Source: Heterodera schachtii
Lineage: Eukaryota; Nematoda; Chromadorea; Rhabditida; Heteroderidae
Direction of reading: 5' to 3'
Length of the DNA: 64,000 bases
NCBI GenBank assembly: GCA_023374025.1
Contig: SIJG01000154.1
Coordinates: 225,790-289,789, forward strand
The first letter of the stretch is position 1; each line of letters starts with the position of its first letter. The position numbers were made by a program, and so were the translations under genes. This document shows positions 19,339 to 30,480 of the stretch, one piece after another. Under the pieces are notes generated by a model. It saw nothing but the letters and a program-made list of their open reading frames with translations. It did no database searches and was not told the origin of the DNA.

Positions 19339-19666
19339 AATATAAATCCGGATTACGAAAGGATTTTCCAATTAATGGATTCAATCTTAAGTTACCCTCG
19401 CAATTTCCTTAAATTATACACGCTAAACTCATTAGTGGGGTATGTTGTGATCCCCTTGGGCATATATTTAAGTGGCTAATCGTCGTTTAAGCAGCACTTA
19501 TCGACGGGCATTAAATTTTAAAAATCATTTAGCCAATTCTTTGCCAACCTCATTATTATTATTAACCCATTTTGGAACGTTTCATAACCTTTCCATAATA
19601 TTACATTTGGCTTTCATTTGGGCTAATCCGTTAGTGTATTTGACAGTTTTCCTTACAATTTTATGA
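19339..19666 (+). pseudogene. Possible membrane-protein fragment, unrecognised
   Basis: After a TTTTAG that could be an acceptor, one frame reads NINPDYERIFQLMDSILSYP and then a hydrophobic segment (NSLVGYVVIPLGIYLS). A one-base shift at about 19470 continues into ANRRLSSTYRRALNFKNHLA and two more hydrophobic stretches ending WANPLVYLTVFLTIL. The composition looks like the last part of a multi-pass membrane protein, possibly a receptor, and is unlike the surrounding repeats. The frameshift, the lack of a start and the minisatellite just upstream suggest a relic. Identity uncertain. Confidence 0.3.
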
Positions 19667-20272
19667 AAATTTGAATTTTTTTCTATAAAGAAGCCAAAAC
19701 TATATGGTTTTTTAAAAAAAACCAATTCAACAAGAAATTAAACAAATTGACCATTTTTGGATGTTCAAAATTTCTTCTAAATCGCCAATGCATTTTCAAG
19801 TAAACTGATTTAACGTAGTTTTTTTTATCCATTTAAAATTTTATTGCGGTTTTAATTTTTATTTAAAAAATATTCATTTATCCGTTTCGTATCTTTTTAT
19901 CTAGCTCGTGGAGTCAAGTTGTTATTAATCACACATAGTAGTGAATTATTTTATTTATTTAAAATATATTTACGATTTTTCTATTACACCCCATAGAATT
20001 AGAATCTTAATTAATGGAAAATAATTTTATTTAATCATTGTTTTACGAATTGGCAATTATTTTGTTCAATAAATAAAATATTAACGAAGATTTTATTAGT
20101 ATTTCTTTGCAATTAAGTAGGACATTCTTATTTTTACGTTAAATCAGTAGAATTATGATTTTCTGTCAGTTTTTAATCAGAGAAAAAATCATTTTTATTC
20201 ATTTATATGCCTAAAAAATATATTACGATTTAATTGAAAAAATATATTAAATCATTTTGAGACGACGAAAAA

Positions 20273-20959
20273 ATGAAATTATTACCGTTATTCTTTTTAA
20301 TTGTAATTTTAATTATCAAATTTGACCAATTTGGAACAGAGAAGAAAAAACTCCAACAGAAAACATTTGGCCAAATCTTTGGAGAGAAATGGGAAGAAAA
20401 AGAAGAAGAAAATTTGGAAGAAAAAAGAGAAATAATTCAAAAATATTATAAAATAAAAGAAAAAATAAAACAAAAAGGAACAAAATATTCAACAAATAAA
20501 TGGCATAAAATTAACTCAAAAATAGCGAAAAGATTGGGCACAAACCAAACTTATATAACAAAATGGATTAAAGAATTTGGTCTCCAAAAAAAGAAATGTT
20601 ACAAATCAACAACTGATGAAGAAAAAATTAAAATTGTACAAAAATATCTTGAAATGATAAATGAATATAAGCAAAAAAGGAAATATTCGAGCAAAGAATG
20701 GAAAAAAAATTATGCCGAAATTTGCAAGAAAATTGGAATAAGCCGAATCATAATTAACAAATGGAAGAAACAATTTGGAATGAGAAAATTTATGAGGGAG
20801 AAAGAAAAAATGGAGAAAATGAAAAAATATTGGCAAATAAAAAAAGAAAATCATAAATTGAGTGATCAAATCATTGCAAAAACATTGAAAATCAGTCGAG
20901 ATAGCATTTTAAGATGGCAAAAAACAATTTTGAGAAGAAGAAATTGCTCGGAAAAATGA
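20273..20959 (+). CDS. Secreted triple-HTH protein, intact (228 aa)
   Basis: One of two fully open members of the family. Residues 1-16 (MKLLPLFFLIVILIIK) form a signal peptide. An acidic/lysine stretch with FGEKWEEKEEENLEEKREII (about 37-56) follows. Then come three HTH modules: about 57-105 (KINSKIAKRLGTNQTYITKW), about 110-163 (NYAEICKKIGISRIIINKWK) and about 166-215 (KLSDQIIAKTLKISRDSILR). Each module ends in a W-K/Q-x-x-F/I motif, like homeodomain-like transposase HTHs. No catalytic domain is present and the protein is very lysine-rich. The conserved 5' flank TTTTGAGACGAC precedes the ATG. DNA binding is inferred from the fold; a secreted DNA-binding protein would be unusual. It is the right arm of a divergent pair with the relic starting at 17444. 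Confidence 0.88.
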   Translation: MKLLPLFFLIVILIIKFDQFGTEKKKLQQKTFGQIFGEKWEEKEEENLEEKREIIQKYYKIKEKIKQKGTKYSTNKWHKINSKIAKRLGTNQTYITKWIKEFGLQKKKCYKSTTDEEKIKIVQKYLEMINEYKQKRKYSSKEWKKNYAEICKKIGISRIIINKWKKQFGMRKFMREKEKMEKMKKYWQIKKENHKLSDQIIAKTLKISRDSILRWQKTILRRRNCSEK

Positions 20960-21482
20960 ATGTGTTAGCGCTTTTAAAAGTTAAACAACTAAAAACCCGA
21001 TGAAATTATTCCACACAAATCCATTTTTGTATTAAAAATTGTTTTCAAAAAAATTTATTTTTGGCTTAGATATTAAATTTGGAAAAGAAATATTAGTTGA
21101 TCTTATTTATACATGAAAATTTAAATTTTTAAAAAATTCCAACCCCTGCTCTAACAAATACCTAAAATTTCCCTTCGGCAAAATCAAATTGTTTAAATAA
21201 AAAATTTTTTAATGATTATTTTTTGAAAACAAAACTCCTCGTAAAGGGTGAAATAGGCACAAAATGCCATAAAAATTACCTAAATAGGCTTTGAATCACC
21301 TTTAGTATTTCACAAAATTAATTTTTGATATCTCATTTTTGAAAAAAAAATCGATTTTTTAGGAATACATTTAATTTTCTCAAAAAATTTTATCAATTCT
21401 CAAAAATGCTCAAAATATAAAAAAAAATAATAATTAAAATATACGAAAAATTGCGGAAAAAATTTAATGATTTCTAAATCAT
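20960..21482. other. Intergenic spacer between tail-to-tail HTH genes
   Basis: AT-rich spacer. The segment 21170-21310 (CCCTTCGGCAAAATCAAATT, GGTGAAATAGGCACAAAATG) resembles the GCCTATTT-type element interiors found elsewhere. No gene found. Confidence 0.45.
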
Positions 21483-21561
21483 TTCTTCTTCTCCAAATTG
21501 TTTCTTCCATTGTAAATGCTATTCCGACTAATTTTCAATGTTTTTCCAATTTCTTTGTCAC

Positions 21562-22149
21562 TCATTTTTGGATTTTCTTTTTAATTTTCAAATAAATTTT
21601 CATTTTTTCCTTTTTTTCTTTCTCCGTTATTTTATTATTGCTAATGCCAAATTTTTTCTTCCAATTAATAATTGTTCCATATTTAACTCCGATTTTCTTA
21701 CAAATTTCGGCATAATTTTGGCGCCATTCTTTTAGCGAATATTTTCTTTTTTGTTTGTATTCATTTGCCATTTCAATGAATTTTCGTACAATTTCAATTT
21801 TCTGTTCAACACTTTTTGCTTTGTAGCTTTTATGTATTTGTTTTTGATGGCCAAATTCTTTAATCCATTCATAAATTGTGGTTCGATTTGTGCCCAAGTT
21901 TTTTGCAATTTTTGAATTTATTTTATTCATTTCTTTTGTTGAATATTTTGTTCCTTTTTGTTTTATTTTTTCTTTAATTTTATAATATTTTTGAATTGTT
22001 TCTCTTTTTTCTTCAAAATTTTCTTCTTCTTTCTCTTCCCATTTTTCTCCAAATATTTCAACGAATGACTTTTGTTCCAACTTTTTCTTTTCTGATCCAA
22101 TTTTGGCAATTAAAAATATAATTAAAAAGAATAGAGGGAATAATTTCAT
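21562..22149 (-). CDS. Secreted HTH protein, two modules, truncated (195 aa)
   Basis: I start it at MKLFPLFFLIIFLIAKIGSE (22149) rather than at the upstream in-frame Met at 22314, because this matches the family signal peptide and the conserved flank lies just before it. Module 1 (KINSKIAKNLGTNRTTIYEW) and module 2 (NYAEICKKIGVKYGTIINWK) are intact. A one-base loss near 21585 ends the protein in KIKKKIQK. The remains of module 3 (MSDKEI, then ISRNS) lie out of frame down to about 21483. It could still encode a shorter secreted protein. Confidence 0.75.
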   Translation of the reverse strand: MKLFPLFFLIIFLIAKIGSEKKKLEQKSFVEIFGEKWEEKEEENFEEKRETIQKYYKIKEKIKQKGTKYSTKEMNKINSKIAKNLGTNRTTIYEWIKEFGHQKQIHKSYKAKSVEQKIEIVRKFIEMANEYKQKRKYSLKEWRQNYAEICKKIGVKYGTIINWKKKFGISNNKITEKEKKEKMKIYLKIKKKIQK

Positions 22150-22449
22150 TTTTGTCGTCGTCTCAAAATGATTTAATAATATTTTTGCAATTAAATCGGA
22201 ATATTTTTTAGGCATATAAATGAATAAAAATGAATTTTTTCTGATTAAAAAGCTGTCATAAAACCATAATTTCACTGATTTAACGGAAAAAAAGAAAATC
22301 CTACTTAATTGCAAAGAAAAAATAATAATAAAATCTTCGTTAATAATTTTTATTTATTGAACAAAATAATTACCAATTCGTAAAATAATGCTTAAATAAA
22401 AATTTCGATTAATTAAAATTCCAATTTCTTTTGGGTCTAAATTGGAAAA

Positions 22450-23687
22450 TCGTAGGTTGCTGTAAATGGCCAGAATGCCATTTTAGCGCCGAAAATGTTA
22501 GCGAAATGAACAGTAAAGTTAAATTTTTTTGCTCAATTTGAGCAGCAACACTTCGGCGCGGGCTTTTTCGGCGCGGCCAGTTGAGCGCCTTTTAAGCATT
22601 CAAATGTTCATGTCTTCTCCAGGGCGGAGTCATTTCTAAAAGTCATGGTTGGTCGATCGACAAAAAGTGCAAAATTTGCTAAATTTTTTTGAAATTTAGC
22701 AAGCTAATAAAGCAATTCAAGCGCTATTGTATGATACCAAGATTGTGCAATTTGGTTACGTTTGAGAAAAGTTATGAGTTGATTTAGTCAAAAATTTAGC
22801 AAATTATGCACTTTTCGTCGATCGCCAAATTTGCACTTTTCGTCGATCGACATGGCACCTCTAAAAGTTTCCAATCATTTCGCCAACATTAATATTCTTT
22901 GGCGCCGTGCTGGCGCTTTTCTTAAATTCCGCCAATGGGTTTGAAAACAAAAAAAATGTGTGACACACAAAAATTCATAACTTGGCTTAAATCAGTGCTG
23001 GACGTAATTACGGATTACGGAAATTACGGTCTTTTTGGAGTAACGGATTACGGATTACGGATTTCAGTAATTGAAAATCAGTTACAGAACTTTTTTGAAA
23101 CTCAGTAAAATTTTCTGAAATTTTAAAGGTAAATAGAGAATTCTTAGGGCTATCGAATGTATAAAGTAATTTTGACTCAATTGCATTTTAAGAACTTTAA
23201 AAATTTTAAATCTTTATAATTATATATGAATGATAATCACTCTTCGGCGCTAAAATGTCATTTATATCCATTTTACATCAATTTTAGGATATATTGGAAT
23301 TTCCAAAAACCTCTTTTGCCAAATCAACAATGCTTTTTGTTAAATTAGAAATGTGACTAATTTAATATTTTTCCAAAAATTAGTTTTGTCCATTTTTGAT
23401 TTAATTTTTTACGGTTTTTTGAATGATCACCAAGTAGAATTGAAATTAAATAATTAAATTTAATCATTACTTTACAATTGGCAATTATTTGGTCAGTAGG
23501 ATAAAAATTATTAACAAATTTTATTACTATTTCTTTGCATTTAAGTAGAAATTTCTTTTTTCGTTAAAACAATTTTTATGCTTTCATATAAATTTTGATT
23601 GGAAAAATTCATTTTTTCATTTATACGCCCCAAAAAATAAATTGTGATTCTGTTATAAAAAGTAAAAACCATTTTTGAAACTGTAAA
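22450..23687. other. Intergenic region with foldback and CAGTGCTGG repeat end
   Basis: Holds a foldback at about 22650-22850: GTCGATCGACAAAAAGTGCA against TGCACTTTTCGTCGATCG. A GC-rich patch lies at 22545-22595. Near 22990, CAGTGCTGGACGTAATTACG begins a TCCGTAATTACGG-type element also seen at 8323 and, inverted, near 31020-31120. The inverted relative of the 2040-2130 repeat lies at 23110-23200. The last 250 bp are the HTH-family 5' flank. No gene found. Confidence 0.6.
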
Positions 23688-24366
23688 ATGAAATTATTCC
23701 CTCTATTATTTTTAATTATATTTTTAGTTGTCAAAATTGGATCAGAAAAGAAAAAACTGTCAGCAAAAGTCATTTGGTGAAATATTTGGAGAAAAATGGG
23801 AAGAAAAAGAAGAAGAAAAACGAAATGAACTCAAAAAAAGAGAAATAATTGGAAAATTTTATAAAATAAAAGAAAAAATAAAGCAAAAAGGAAAAAAATA
23901 TTCAGAAAAAGAATGGAAGAAAATTGAAAGAAAAATCGGAAGAAAATTAGGGACAAATCGTTTATATATTTATGAATGGATAAAAGAATTTTGTCTTCAA
24001 AAACAAATACATATAAACTACAAATCAACAACTGATGAAGAAAAACTTTTATTTGTACAAAAATTCATTGAAATGGCAAATGAATTTAAACAAAAAAGAA
24101 AATATTCATGCAAAGAATGGCTTCAAAATTATGCCGAAATTTGTAAGAAAATTGGAGTAAATTATGCAGTAATTAAAAGATGGAAGAAACAATTTGGCAT
24201 TCGCTGTTTGAAAAAAACGGAGAAAGAAAAAATGGAAAAATTGAAAATTTATTGGCAAATAAAAGGAGAAAATCCAAAAATGAGTGATCAGGAAATTGCT
24301 AAATTGTTGAATGTTCCTAATTCGACAATTTGGAGATGGAAAATGAAATTTGGAGCAAAAAATTAA
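23688..24366 (+). pseudogene. Secreted HTH-family gene, one frameshift from intact
   Basis: ATGAAATTATTCCC at 23688 opens a normal signal peptide (MKLFPLLFLIIFLVVKIGSE). An extra T in AAACTGTCAGCAAAAG, where other copies read AAACTGCAGCAAAAG, shifts the frame. The rest, from about 23765 to 24366, is fully open: module 1 (RKIGRKLGTNRLYIYEW), module 2 (NYAEICKKIGVNYAVIKRWK) and module 3 (KMSDQEIAKLLNVPNSTIWR), ending FGAKN. An alternative in-frame Met exists at 23728 but would give a protein with no signal peptide. A single base decides between a gene and a relic, so sequencing error is possible. Confidence 0.85.
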
Positions 24367-24450
24367 TCGAAGAATGACGAAAGAACAAGAAAAAAAGAAG
24401 AAGGACTAATGAGGAATATTATGTTGACATATTAAAGTTATCGATAGATT

Positions 24451-24734
24451 AAGTCGCTGCTCACGAATCCGTTATCCATTTCGACCTATATCGAACCCGG
24501 ACTCGAATTCGAACAAAAAGTCGAAAATTCAAAAATTTCAAAATTCACTTTTCTATTCTAACCTGTGCAGAATGATTATTTTATGGTGTTGCAATGGTTT
24601 CTAGTTAATTTTTGCTTGTTTTATCTATTTTAGAAACAAAAAGCAAATTTTGAAATTTTCGACTTTTTGTTCGAATTCGAGTCCAGGGCTCGAAATAAGT
24701 CGAAATGGCTATCGGATTCGTGTGCAGCGACCCT
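24451..24734. mobile_element. Foldback MITE, about 284 bp
   Basis: The two arms are long imperfect inverted repeats. The left arm reads GTCGCTGCTCACGAATCCGT followed by GGACTCGAATTCGAACAAAA. The right arm is its reverse complement, ending CGGATTCGTGTGCAGCGACC. Ends of the CAGGGTCGCTG type suggest a hAT-like origin. A related half-copy lies at 7610-7710. Confidence 0.8.
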
Positions 24735-24850
24735 GAAAACCATTGGAATCGGTGAATGCCAAAGCTTTTTTAATCCACAACATGGACATTGACTTTTAAT
24801 ATCCCTACCGCGAAAGTGGACCTAGCTAGGCCCAGAAAATTCTTAAATAT

Positions 24851-25715
24851 TTTTACGACAATTAATTCTTTGGTATTCACATTATCGTAAAAAAATTTAA
24901 GAATTTTTATTCGGGACCCTGAATATATTAATAATTAGCCCTTTTAGCTTTTAATATCCCTACAGAAAGTGCAACTTGGCCCTCTTCGATAGTCCTAAAC
25001 CGTTTTCTACTAACCTATAAAATTTCAAAAAATTTCGCTAAGTTTCAAAAAAGTGATGACCACCAGCAGTGTTTTTGAAAACCTGATTCTGTGTTGCATT
25101 TTCCGGTAATAAATTTAATAACAGACCTTCCATTTAAATCACATATAATAAATTCCTGGACTATATGAGGCTTGAAACGCACAAAAAAACGCGTTTTTAT
25201 CAATTAAATTATATCGCTAATATAGCCATAAAATATGGCCCAAAAATCGTGAAATATGGACATAAAATGGAAGAAAAATGGATATAAATTTTTCCAAATT
25301 GAGGGTATAATTTCTCAAAATTTCTTCAAATTCGCTAAATTAAAGTAAAACTTTCAAAAATAGCGAAATAAATTATTCAATATTTTCGAGAAAATTTTAG
25401 TAAACAATGATTTTTTCGGAAATTTTCGGGTCTTTAGGGGTCAAAAAGGCCAATTTAGCTGATGGCAGCCGTTCTAATAGAGGTTTTTTTTTGGAAAAAT
25501 TCCAAAATATGGACATAAAATATGTTCATAATGCCAAAATGTGGACACATATGGAAATATGGACATAAATTGCGAAATTCCATAAAATTGGGAACCCCAA
25601 TTATAATATGTAGGAAAAAAAAATTATAATATTTCTTGCTAAAGCATCTGTTTTCTCATGGAATTCTTATCAAAATTCTTTTTTCCATTTCAAAATGCTT
25701 TTTCGACAAATTTTC
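24851..25715. repeat. Segmental duplication, copy 1 (pairs with 29046)
   Basis: From CGACAATTAATTCTTTGGTA to the 3' end of the minus-strand HTH gene, this is almost identical to 29046-29910 in the same orientation. Strong identity stops inside the HTH gene near 25715, after which the two genes differ as ordinary paralogues. Confidence 0.88.
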
Positions 25716-25779
25716 AATGTTTTTGCAAGAATTTGATCACTCAATTTTGGATTATTCAGTTTTATTTGCCAATAATTTT

Positions 25780-26328
25780 TTATTTTTTCCATTTTTTCCC
25801 TTCCGTTGTGCTTTTATTGTTAATACCAAATTGTTTCTTCCATTTATCAATTGTTCTATGGCTAACTCCAATTTTCTTACAAATTTCGGCATAATTTTGG
25901 CGCCATTCTTTGGATGAATATTTTCTTTTTTGTTTATATTCATTTGCCATTTCAATGAATTTGTGCACAATTTCGCGTTTTTGTACATCAGTTTTTGATT
26001 TGTAACTTTTATTTATTTTTTGATTAAGCCCCAATTCTTTAATCCATTTATAAATATGTTTGCGATTTGTCCCCAATTTTTTCGCTATTTTTCCTTCAAT
26101 TTTACTCCATTCTTTTTTTGAATATTTTCTTCCTTTTTGCTTAATTTTCTCTTTTATTTTATAATATTTTCCAATTATTTCTCTTTTTTCTTCCAAGTTT
26201 TCTTCTTCTTTTTCTTCCCATTTTTCTCCAAATATTTCACCAAATGACTTTTGCTGCGACATTTTCTTTTCTGATTCAATTTTGACAATTAAAAATATAA
26301 TTAAAAAGAATAGCGTTAATAATTTCAT
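25780..26328 (-). CDS. Secreted HTH protein, two modules, truncated (182 aa)
   Basis: Starts MKLLTLFFLIIFLIVKIESE (signal peptide), then SFGEIFGEKWEEKEEENLEE. Module 1 reads KIEGKIAKKLGTNRKHIYKW and module 2 NYAEICKKIGVSHRTIDKWK. A lost base after INNKSTTE ends the frame in GKKWKK. Out-of-frame remains of module 3 continue to about 25650. It is divergently paired with 26789; the 460-bp gap holds inverted copies of the family 5' flank (CTGATTTAACG on one side, TCAAATCAGTAG on the other). It may still encode a secreted two-HTH protein. Confidence 0.75.
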   Translation of the reverse strand: MKLLTLFFLIIFLIVKIESEKKMSQQKSFGEIFGEKWEEKEEENLEEKREIIGKYYKIKEKIKQKGRKYSKKEWSKIEGKIAKKLGTNRKHIYKWIKELGLNQKINKSYKSKTDVQKREIVHKFIEMANEYKQKRKYSSKEWRQNYAEICKKIGVSHRTIDKWKKQFGINNKSTTEGKKWKK

Positions 26329-26788
26329 TTTTGTCGTCTAAAAATGATTTATAATATTTTTAAAATAAAATCGCAATAAATTTTTTAGGCATATAAATGA
26401 ATAAAAATGAATTTTCTCTGATTAAAAACTGACAGAAAATCATATTTCTACTGATTTAACGTAAAAATAATAAAATCCTAATCATTTGCAAATAATAATA
26501 ATAATAAAATCTTCATTATTTTATTCGTTAAAATTTTCATATTGATGGTTTTTTAAATAACGCCCATTATGATGTTTGGCAATGGAATATTTGTCAAGAT
26601 TATTAACAAAAAGTGTTATTATTATTTTTGCAATTAATAGGATATTCTTTTTTTCCATCAAATCAGTAGAATTATTATTTTCTGTCAGTTTTTAATCAGA
26701 GAAAATTCATTTAATTCATTTCTATGCCTAAAAAATACAATAAGATTTAATTGAAAAAAAAATTGTAAATCATTTTGAGACGACAAAA

Positions 26789-27309
26789 ATGAAATTATTC
26801 CCTCTATTATTTTTAATTATATTTTTAATTGTCAAAATAGGATCAGAAAAGAAAAAACTCCAACAGAAAACATTTTGCGAAATATTTGGAGAAAATGGGA
26901 AGAAAAAGAAGAAGAAAATTTGGAAGAAAAAAGAGAAATAATTGAAAAATATTATAAAATAAAAGAGAAAATTCAGCAAAAAGGAAGAAAATATCCAAAA
27001 AAAGAATGGAATAAAATTGAAAGAAAAATAGCGAAAAAATTGGGAACAAATCGCCACTATATTTATAAATGGATTAAAGAATTAGGACTTAATAAACAAA
27101 TACAAAAAAGTTACAAATCAAAAACTGATGAAGAAAAACGCAAAATTGTTCAAAAATTCACTGAAATGAAAAATGAATTTAAACAAAAAGGAAAATATTC
27201 AAGAAAAGAATGGAACCAAAATAATGCCGAAATTTGTAAGAAAATTGGAGTTAACAGAGAAACAATTAGAAAATGGAAGAAACAATTCGGAATTAACAAC
27301 AAAAATTAA
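26789..27309 (+). pseudogene. Secreted HTH-family gene, frameshifted
   Basis: ATGAAATTATTCCC at 26789 opens a signal peptide, but GGAGAAAATGGGAAG has lost one A compared with the family's GGAGAAAAATGGGAAG. The body continues in another frame (26875-27309) with module 1 (KIERKIAKKLGTNRHYIYKW) and module 2 (NNAEICKKIGVNRETIRKWK), ending FGINNKN. Decayed module 3 sequence runs on to about 27470. The lesion is again in a homopolymer run. Confidence 0.82.
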
Positions 27310-27751
27310 AAAAATCAAACAGCGCATAACGAAGACAGAAAAAAATTAAAAAGTTTTGACAAATAAAAAAAGAAAAACAAAAAATGAATGACAAAAAATT
27401 GCAAAAATGTTGAAAATTGATAGAAAAATCATGAAAAATTTGAAAAAACAATTTGGAGATGAACAGATGATTTAGAAGTACACAATTTGGTTTAAAAGCG
27501 CGATTTATTTTTTGACAAAATTTTTAATATTCTTTTAACCATTAATTTTGCGCTTTTTTAATGGCATAAATTATAAAAAAAAAACGAATTAACTAACAAA
27601 ATCCAATCGAGCTTTAATGAGTTATTATCTTGAACTCTTAGTAGACATCCAAATAAGCCCAATTAATTAATGGTAATTATTTTATGTGAGAATCTTTGGT
27701 AAAATATTTTAAAAATAGAAAATGTTCAGAAAACCTTTTTAAGAATTGTTT

Positions 27752-28014
27752 TTAGACGCTCAAATTTTTATGTCGGTATACCTAATTATGATGAATTGCT
27801 TTCAATTTATAACCTGGAGTCTCTCCAGAAAAGGAGATTAAAAATTGATTTAAAACTTTTTCATGAAATAACTAATGGATTTGTCCAAATTAAACATAAT
27901 AAAACTCAATCCCATTTTTCTAATAGACTGGGTAATTTAATTAAGCCAACTTTTTGCTCAACTAATGTTCGATACCATTCTTTTATTGTTTTGATCGGTT
28001 TTCACATTTATGAA
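27752..28014 (+). mobile_element. Non-LTR retrotransposon reverse-transcriptase relic
   Basis: The frame through 27752-28014 reads RRSNFYVGIPNYDELLSIYN, then LESLQKRRLKIDLKLFHEIT and NGFVQIKHNKTQ, ending near RYHSFIV. This layout (L-x-SL-x-x-RR-x-x-x-DL, then NG-x-V) is the usual C-terminal tail of CR1/Jockey-type reverse transcriptases. No upstream polymerase motifs remain. The frame is interrupted by the hAT-like element at 28015-28470 and appears to resume at about 28479 (FPNVTNSLYLLIVFF). Confidence 0.6.
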
Positions 28015-28470
28015 CAGGGTTCGTAGATGAAAATTTTCAAAAGCCTCATTTGGCAAGCAAAAAAGCCTCATTTTGGGTCAAAAAGCCTCATTTTCTCAAA
28101 TTTATTCAAAACACGTTTAAAATGTTCAAAGGTGATATTTTTGATTGTACATGATCAATTTGAGCAATTTTTTCTCAGAACTAAGCATTTTGTGAAATTC
28201 TTAGCATGAAAAATCGAAGTTGAAAATGGAAAAATTTTGCAATTTTATGCAAAAATTTTAAGAAAATAAAGGATTTTTAGGGTCCGGCGGTGCCGATAGG
28301 CGCCGCCGGGGGAAAAATTGAGAATTTTGACCATATTTTTAGCAGATTTTCATTAAAAAATTCTTTATTTTGTGGTTTTTTGGAAAAATTTAACAAAAAA
28401 CCAGAAAAAAGCCTCAAAATTTCTCAAAAAACCACAAAATGAGGCTAAAGCCTCAGATCTACGAACCCTG
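28015..28470. mobile_element. hAT-like MITE with perfect target duplication
   Basis: 456 bp with perfect 14-bp inverted ends, CAGGGTTCGTAGAT and ATCTACGAACCCTG. It is flanked on both sides by TTTATGAA (28007-28014 and 28471-28478). The interior repeats AAAAGCCTCATTTT. There is no transposase. It is inserted into the reverse-transcriptase relic. Confidence 0.92.
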
Positions 28471-28739
28471 TTTATGAACAATTTCCAAATGTGACCAATT
28501 CGCTTTATTTATTAATTGTTTTCTTTTGACGGCGTCACGCTTTTGCATATAAATTATTATTATTATTATTTCAATGCCGTTAGTTTATTCCTTATCATTG
28601 GCAAAATTTCCCTTCGGCAAATAAAATATCAATTACAAATGATTTGTGGATGATCAAATTTTCAGTAATTAATTAATTTTGAAACTAACGCTTTCTATTA
28701 TTAATAAAATCGCACCAATTTTTATTTATTACACGTTAA

Positions 28740-28990
28740 AGGCACACTTTAAAATGCCTAATTTTGCCTATTTTGGACTTTTTGTGCTTAATGCCTAAGT
28801 GCCTATTTTTGTGCCTATTTGGTCACCCACTTTTGGCACCTATTTTCAGGGTTTTCGAAAAAATCCTTAGCAAAAATGCAATAAAAACCAAAAATGCACC
28901 CCCTAAGAAACGACCCGAAAAATTTTCAAAAATACACCCCCTAAGAATTAAAAAAATTTTCCCAAAAATTGATCCCTTAATTTAAGTTCT
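28740..28990. repeat. Fragment of GCCTATTT-type element
   Basis: Contains GCCTAATTTTGCCTATTTTG and GTGCCTATTTTTGTGCCTAT, then AAAATGCACCCCCTAAGAAA. It shares the interior of the hAT-like elements at 16200 and 49781 but shows no clear ends. The rest of the gap to 29045 is AT-rich. Confidence 0.6.
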
Positions 28991-29045
28991 CGATTCTCGA
29001 TAAGAATAATTTCACCCACATTACGAATGATTTTTCTATCATTTT

Positions 29046-29910
29046 TCGACAATTAATTCTTTGGTATTCACATTATCGTAAAAAAATTTAAGAATTTTTA
29101 TTCGGGACCCTGAATATATTAATAATTAGCCCTTTTAGCTTTTAATATCCCTACAGAAAGTGCAACTTGGCCCTCTTCGATAGTCCTAAACCGTTTTCTA
29201 CTAACCTATAAAATTTCAAAAAATTTCGCTAAGTTTCAAAAAAGTGATGACCACCAGCAGTGTTTTTGAAAACCTGATTCTGTGTTGCATTTTCCGGTAA
29301 TAAATTTAATAACAGACCTTCCATTTAAATCACATATAATAAATTCCTGGACTATATGAGGCTTGAAACGCACAAAAAAACGCGTTTTTATCAATTAAAT
29401 TATATCGCTAATATAGCCATAAAATATGGCCCAAAAATCGCGAAATATGGACATAAAATGGAAGAAAAATGGACATAAATTTTTCCAAATTGAGGGTATA
29501 ATTTCTCAAAATTTCTTCAAATTCGCTAAATTAAAGTAAAACTTTCAAAAATAGCGAAATAAATTATTCAATATTTTCGAGAAAATTTTAGTAAACAATG
29601 ATTTTTTCGGAAATTTTCGGGTCTTTAGGGGTCAAAAAGGCCAATTTAGCTGATGGCAGCCGTTCTAATAGAGGTTTTTTTTTTGGAAAAATTCCAAAAT
29701 ATGGACATAAAATATGTTCATAATGCCAAAATGTGGACACATATGGAAATATGGACATAAATTGCGAAATTCCATATAATTGGGAACCCTAATTATAATA
29801 TGTAGGAAAAAAAAATTATAATATTTCTTGCTAAAGCATCTGTTTTCTCATGGAATTCTTATCAAAATTCTTTTTTCCATTTCAAAATGCTTTTTCGACT
29901 AATTTTCAAT
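29046..29910. repeat. Segmental duplication, copy 2 (pairs with 24851)
   Basis: Nearly identical to 24851-25715 and also followed by a minus-strand HTH-family copy, so the duplication unit included the gene's 3' flank. The period is about 4195 bp. Confidence 0.88.
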
Positions 29911-30480
29911 GTTTTTCCAATTCATTATCACTCATTTTTGGATTTTCTTTTTTATTTTCAAATAAATTTTCATTTTTTCCATTTTTTCCATTCTCCGTTA
30001 TTTTCTCGATGCTAATGCCAAATTGGTTCTTCCATTTAAAAATTGTACCTTTGCTTACTCCAATTTTCTTACAAATTTCGGCATAATTTTGGCGCCATTC
30101 TTTGGATGAATATTTTCTTTTTTGTTTATATTCATTTGTCATTTTAATGAATTTTTGGACAATTTCGCGTTTTTGTTCATCAGTTTTTGATTTGTAACTT
30201 TTATTTATTTTTTGATTAAGTCTTAATTCTTTAATCCATTTATAAATATGTTTGCGATTTGTCCCTAATTTTCTTCGCGATTTTTCTTTCAATTTTCTTC
30301 CATTCTTTTTCTGAATATTTTTTTCCTTTTTGCTTTATTTTTTCTTTTATTTTATAATATTTTCCAATTATTTCTCTTTTTTTCAATTCATTTCGTTTTT
30401 CTTCTTCTTTTTCTTCCCATTTTTCTCCAAATATTTCGCCAAATGACTTTTGCTGCTGTTTTTTCTTTTCTGATCCAATA
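29845..30480 (-). pseudogene. HTH-family gene without signal peptide, frameshifted
   Basis: The minus-strand copy enters at about 30480 with GSEKKKQQQKSFGEIFGEKW; the signal-peptide codons are missing. A frameshift near KEKSRRKLGTNRK (AATTTTCTTCGCG) joins it to the open frame 30292-29906. That frame holds the end of module 1, module 2 (NYAEICKKIGVSKGTIFKWK) and out-of-frame module 3 remains. Likely dead. Confidence 0.8.
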
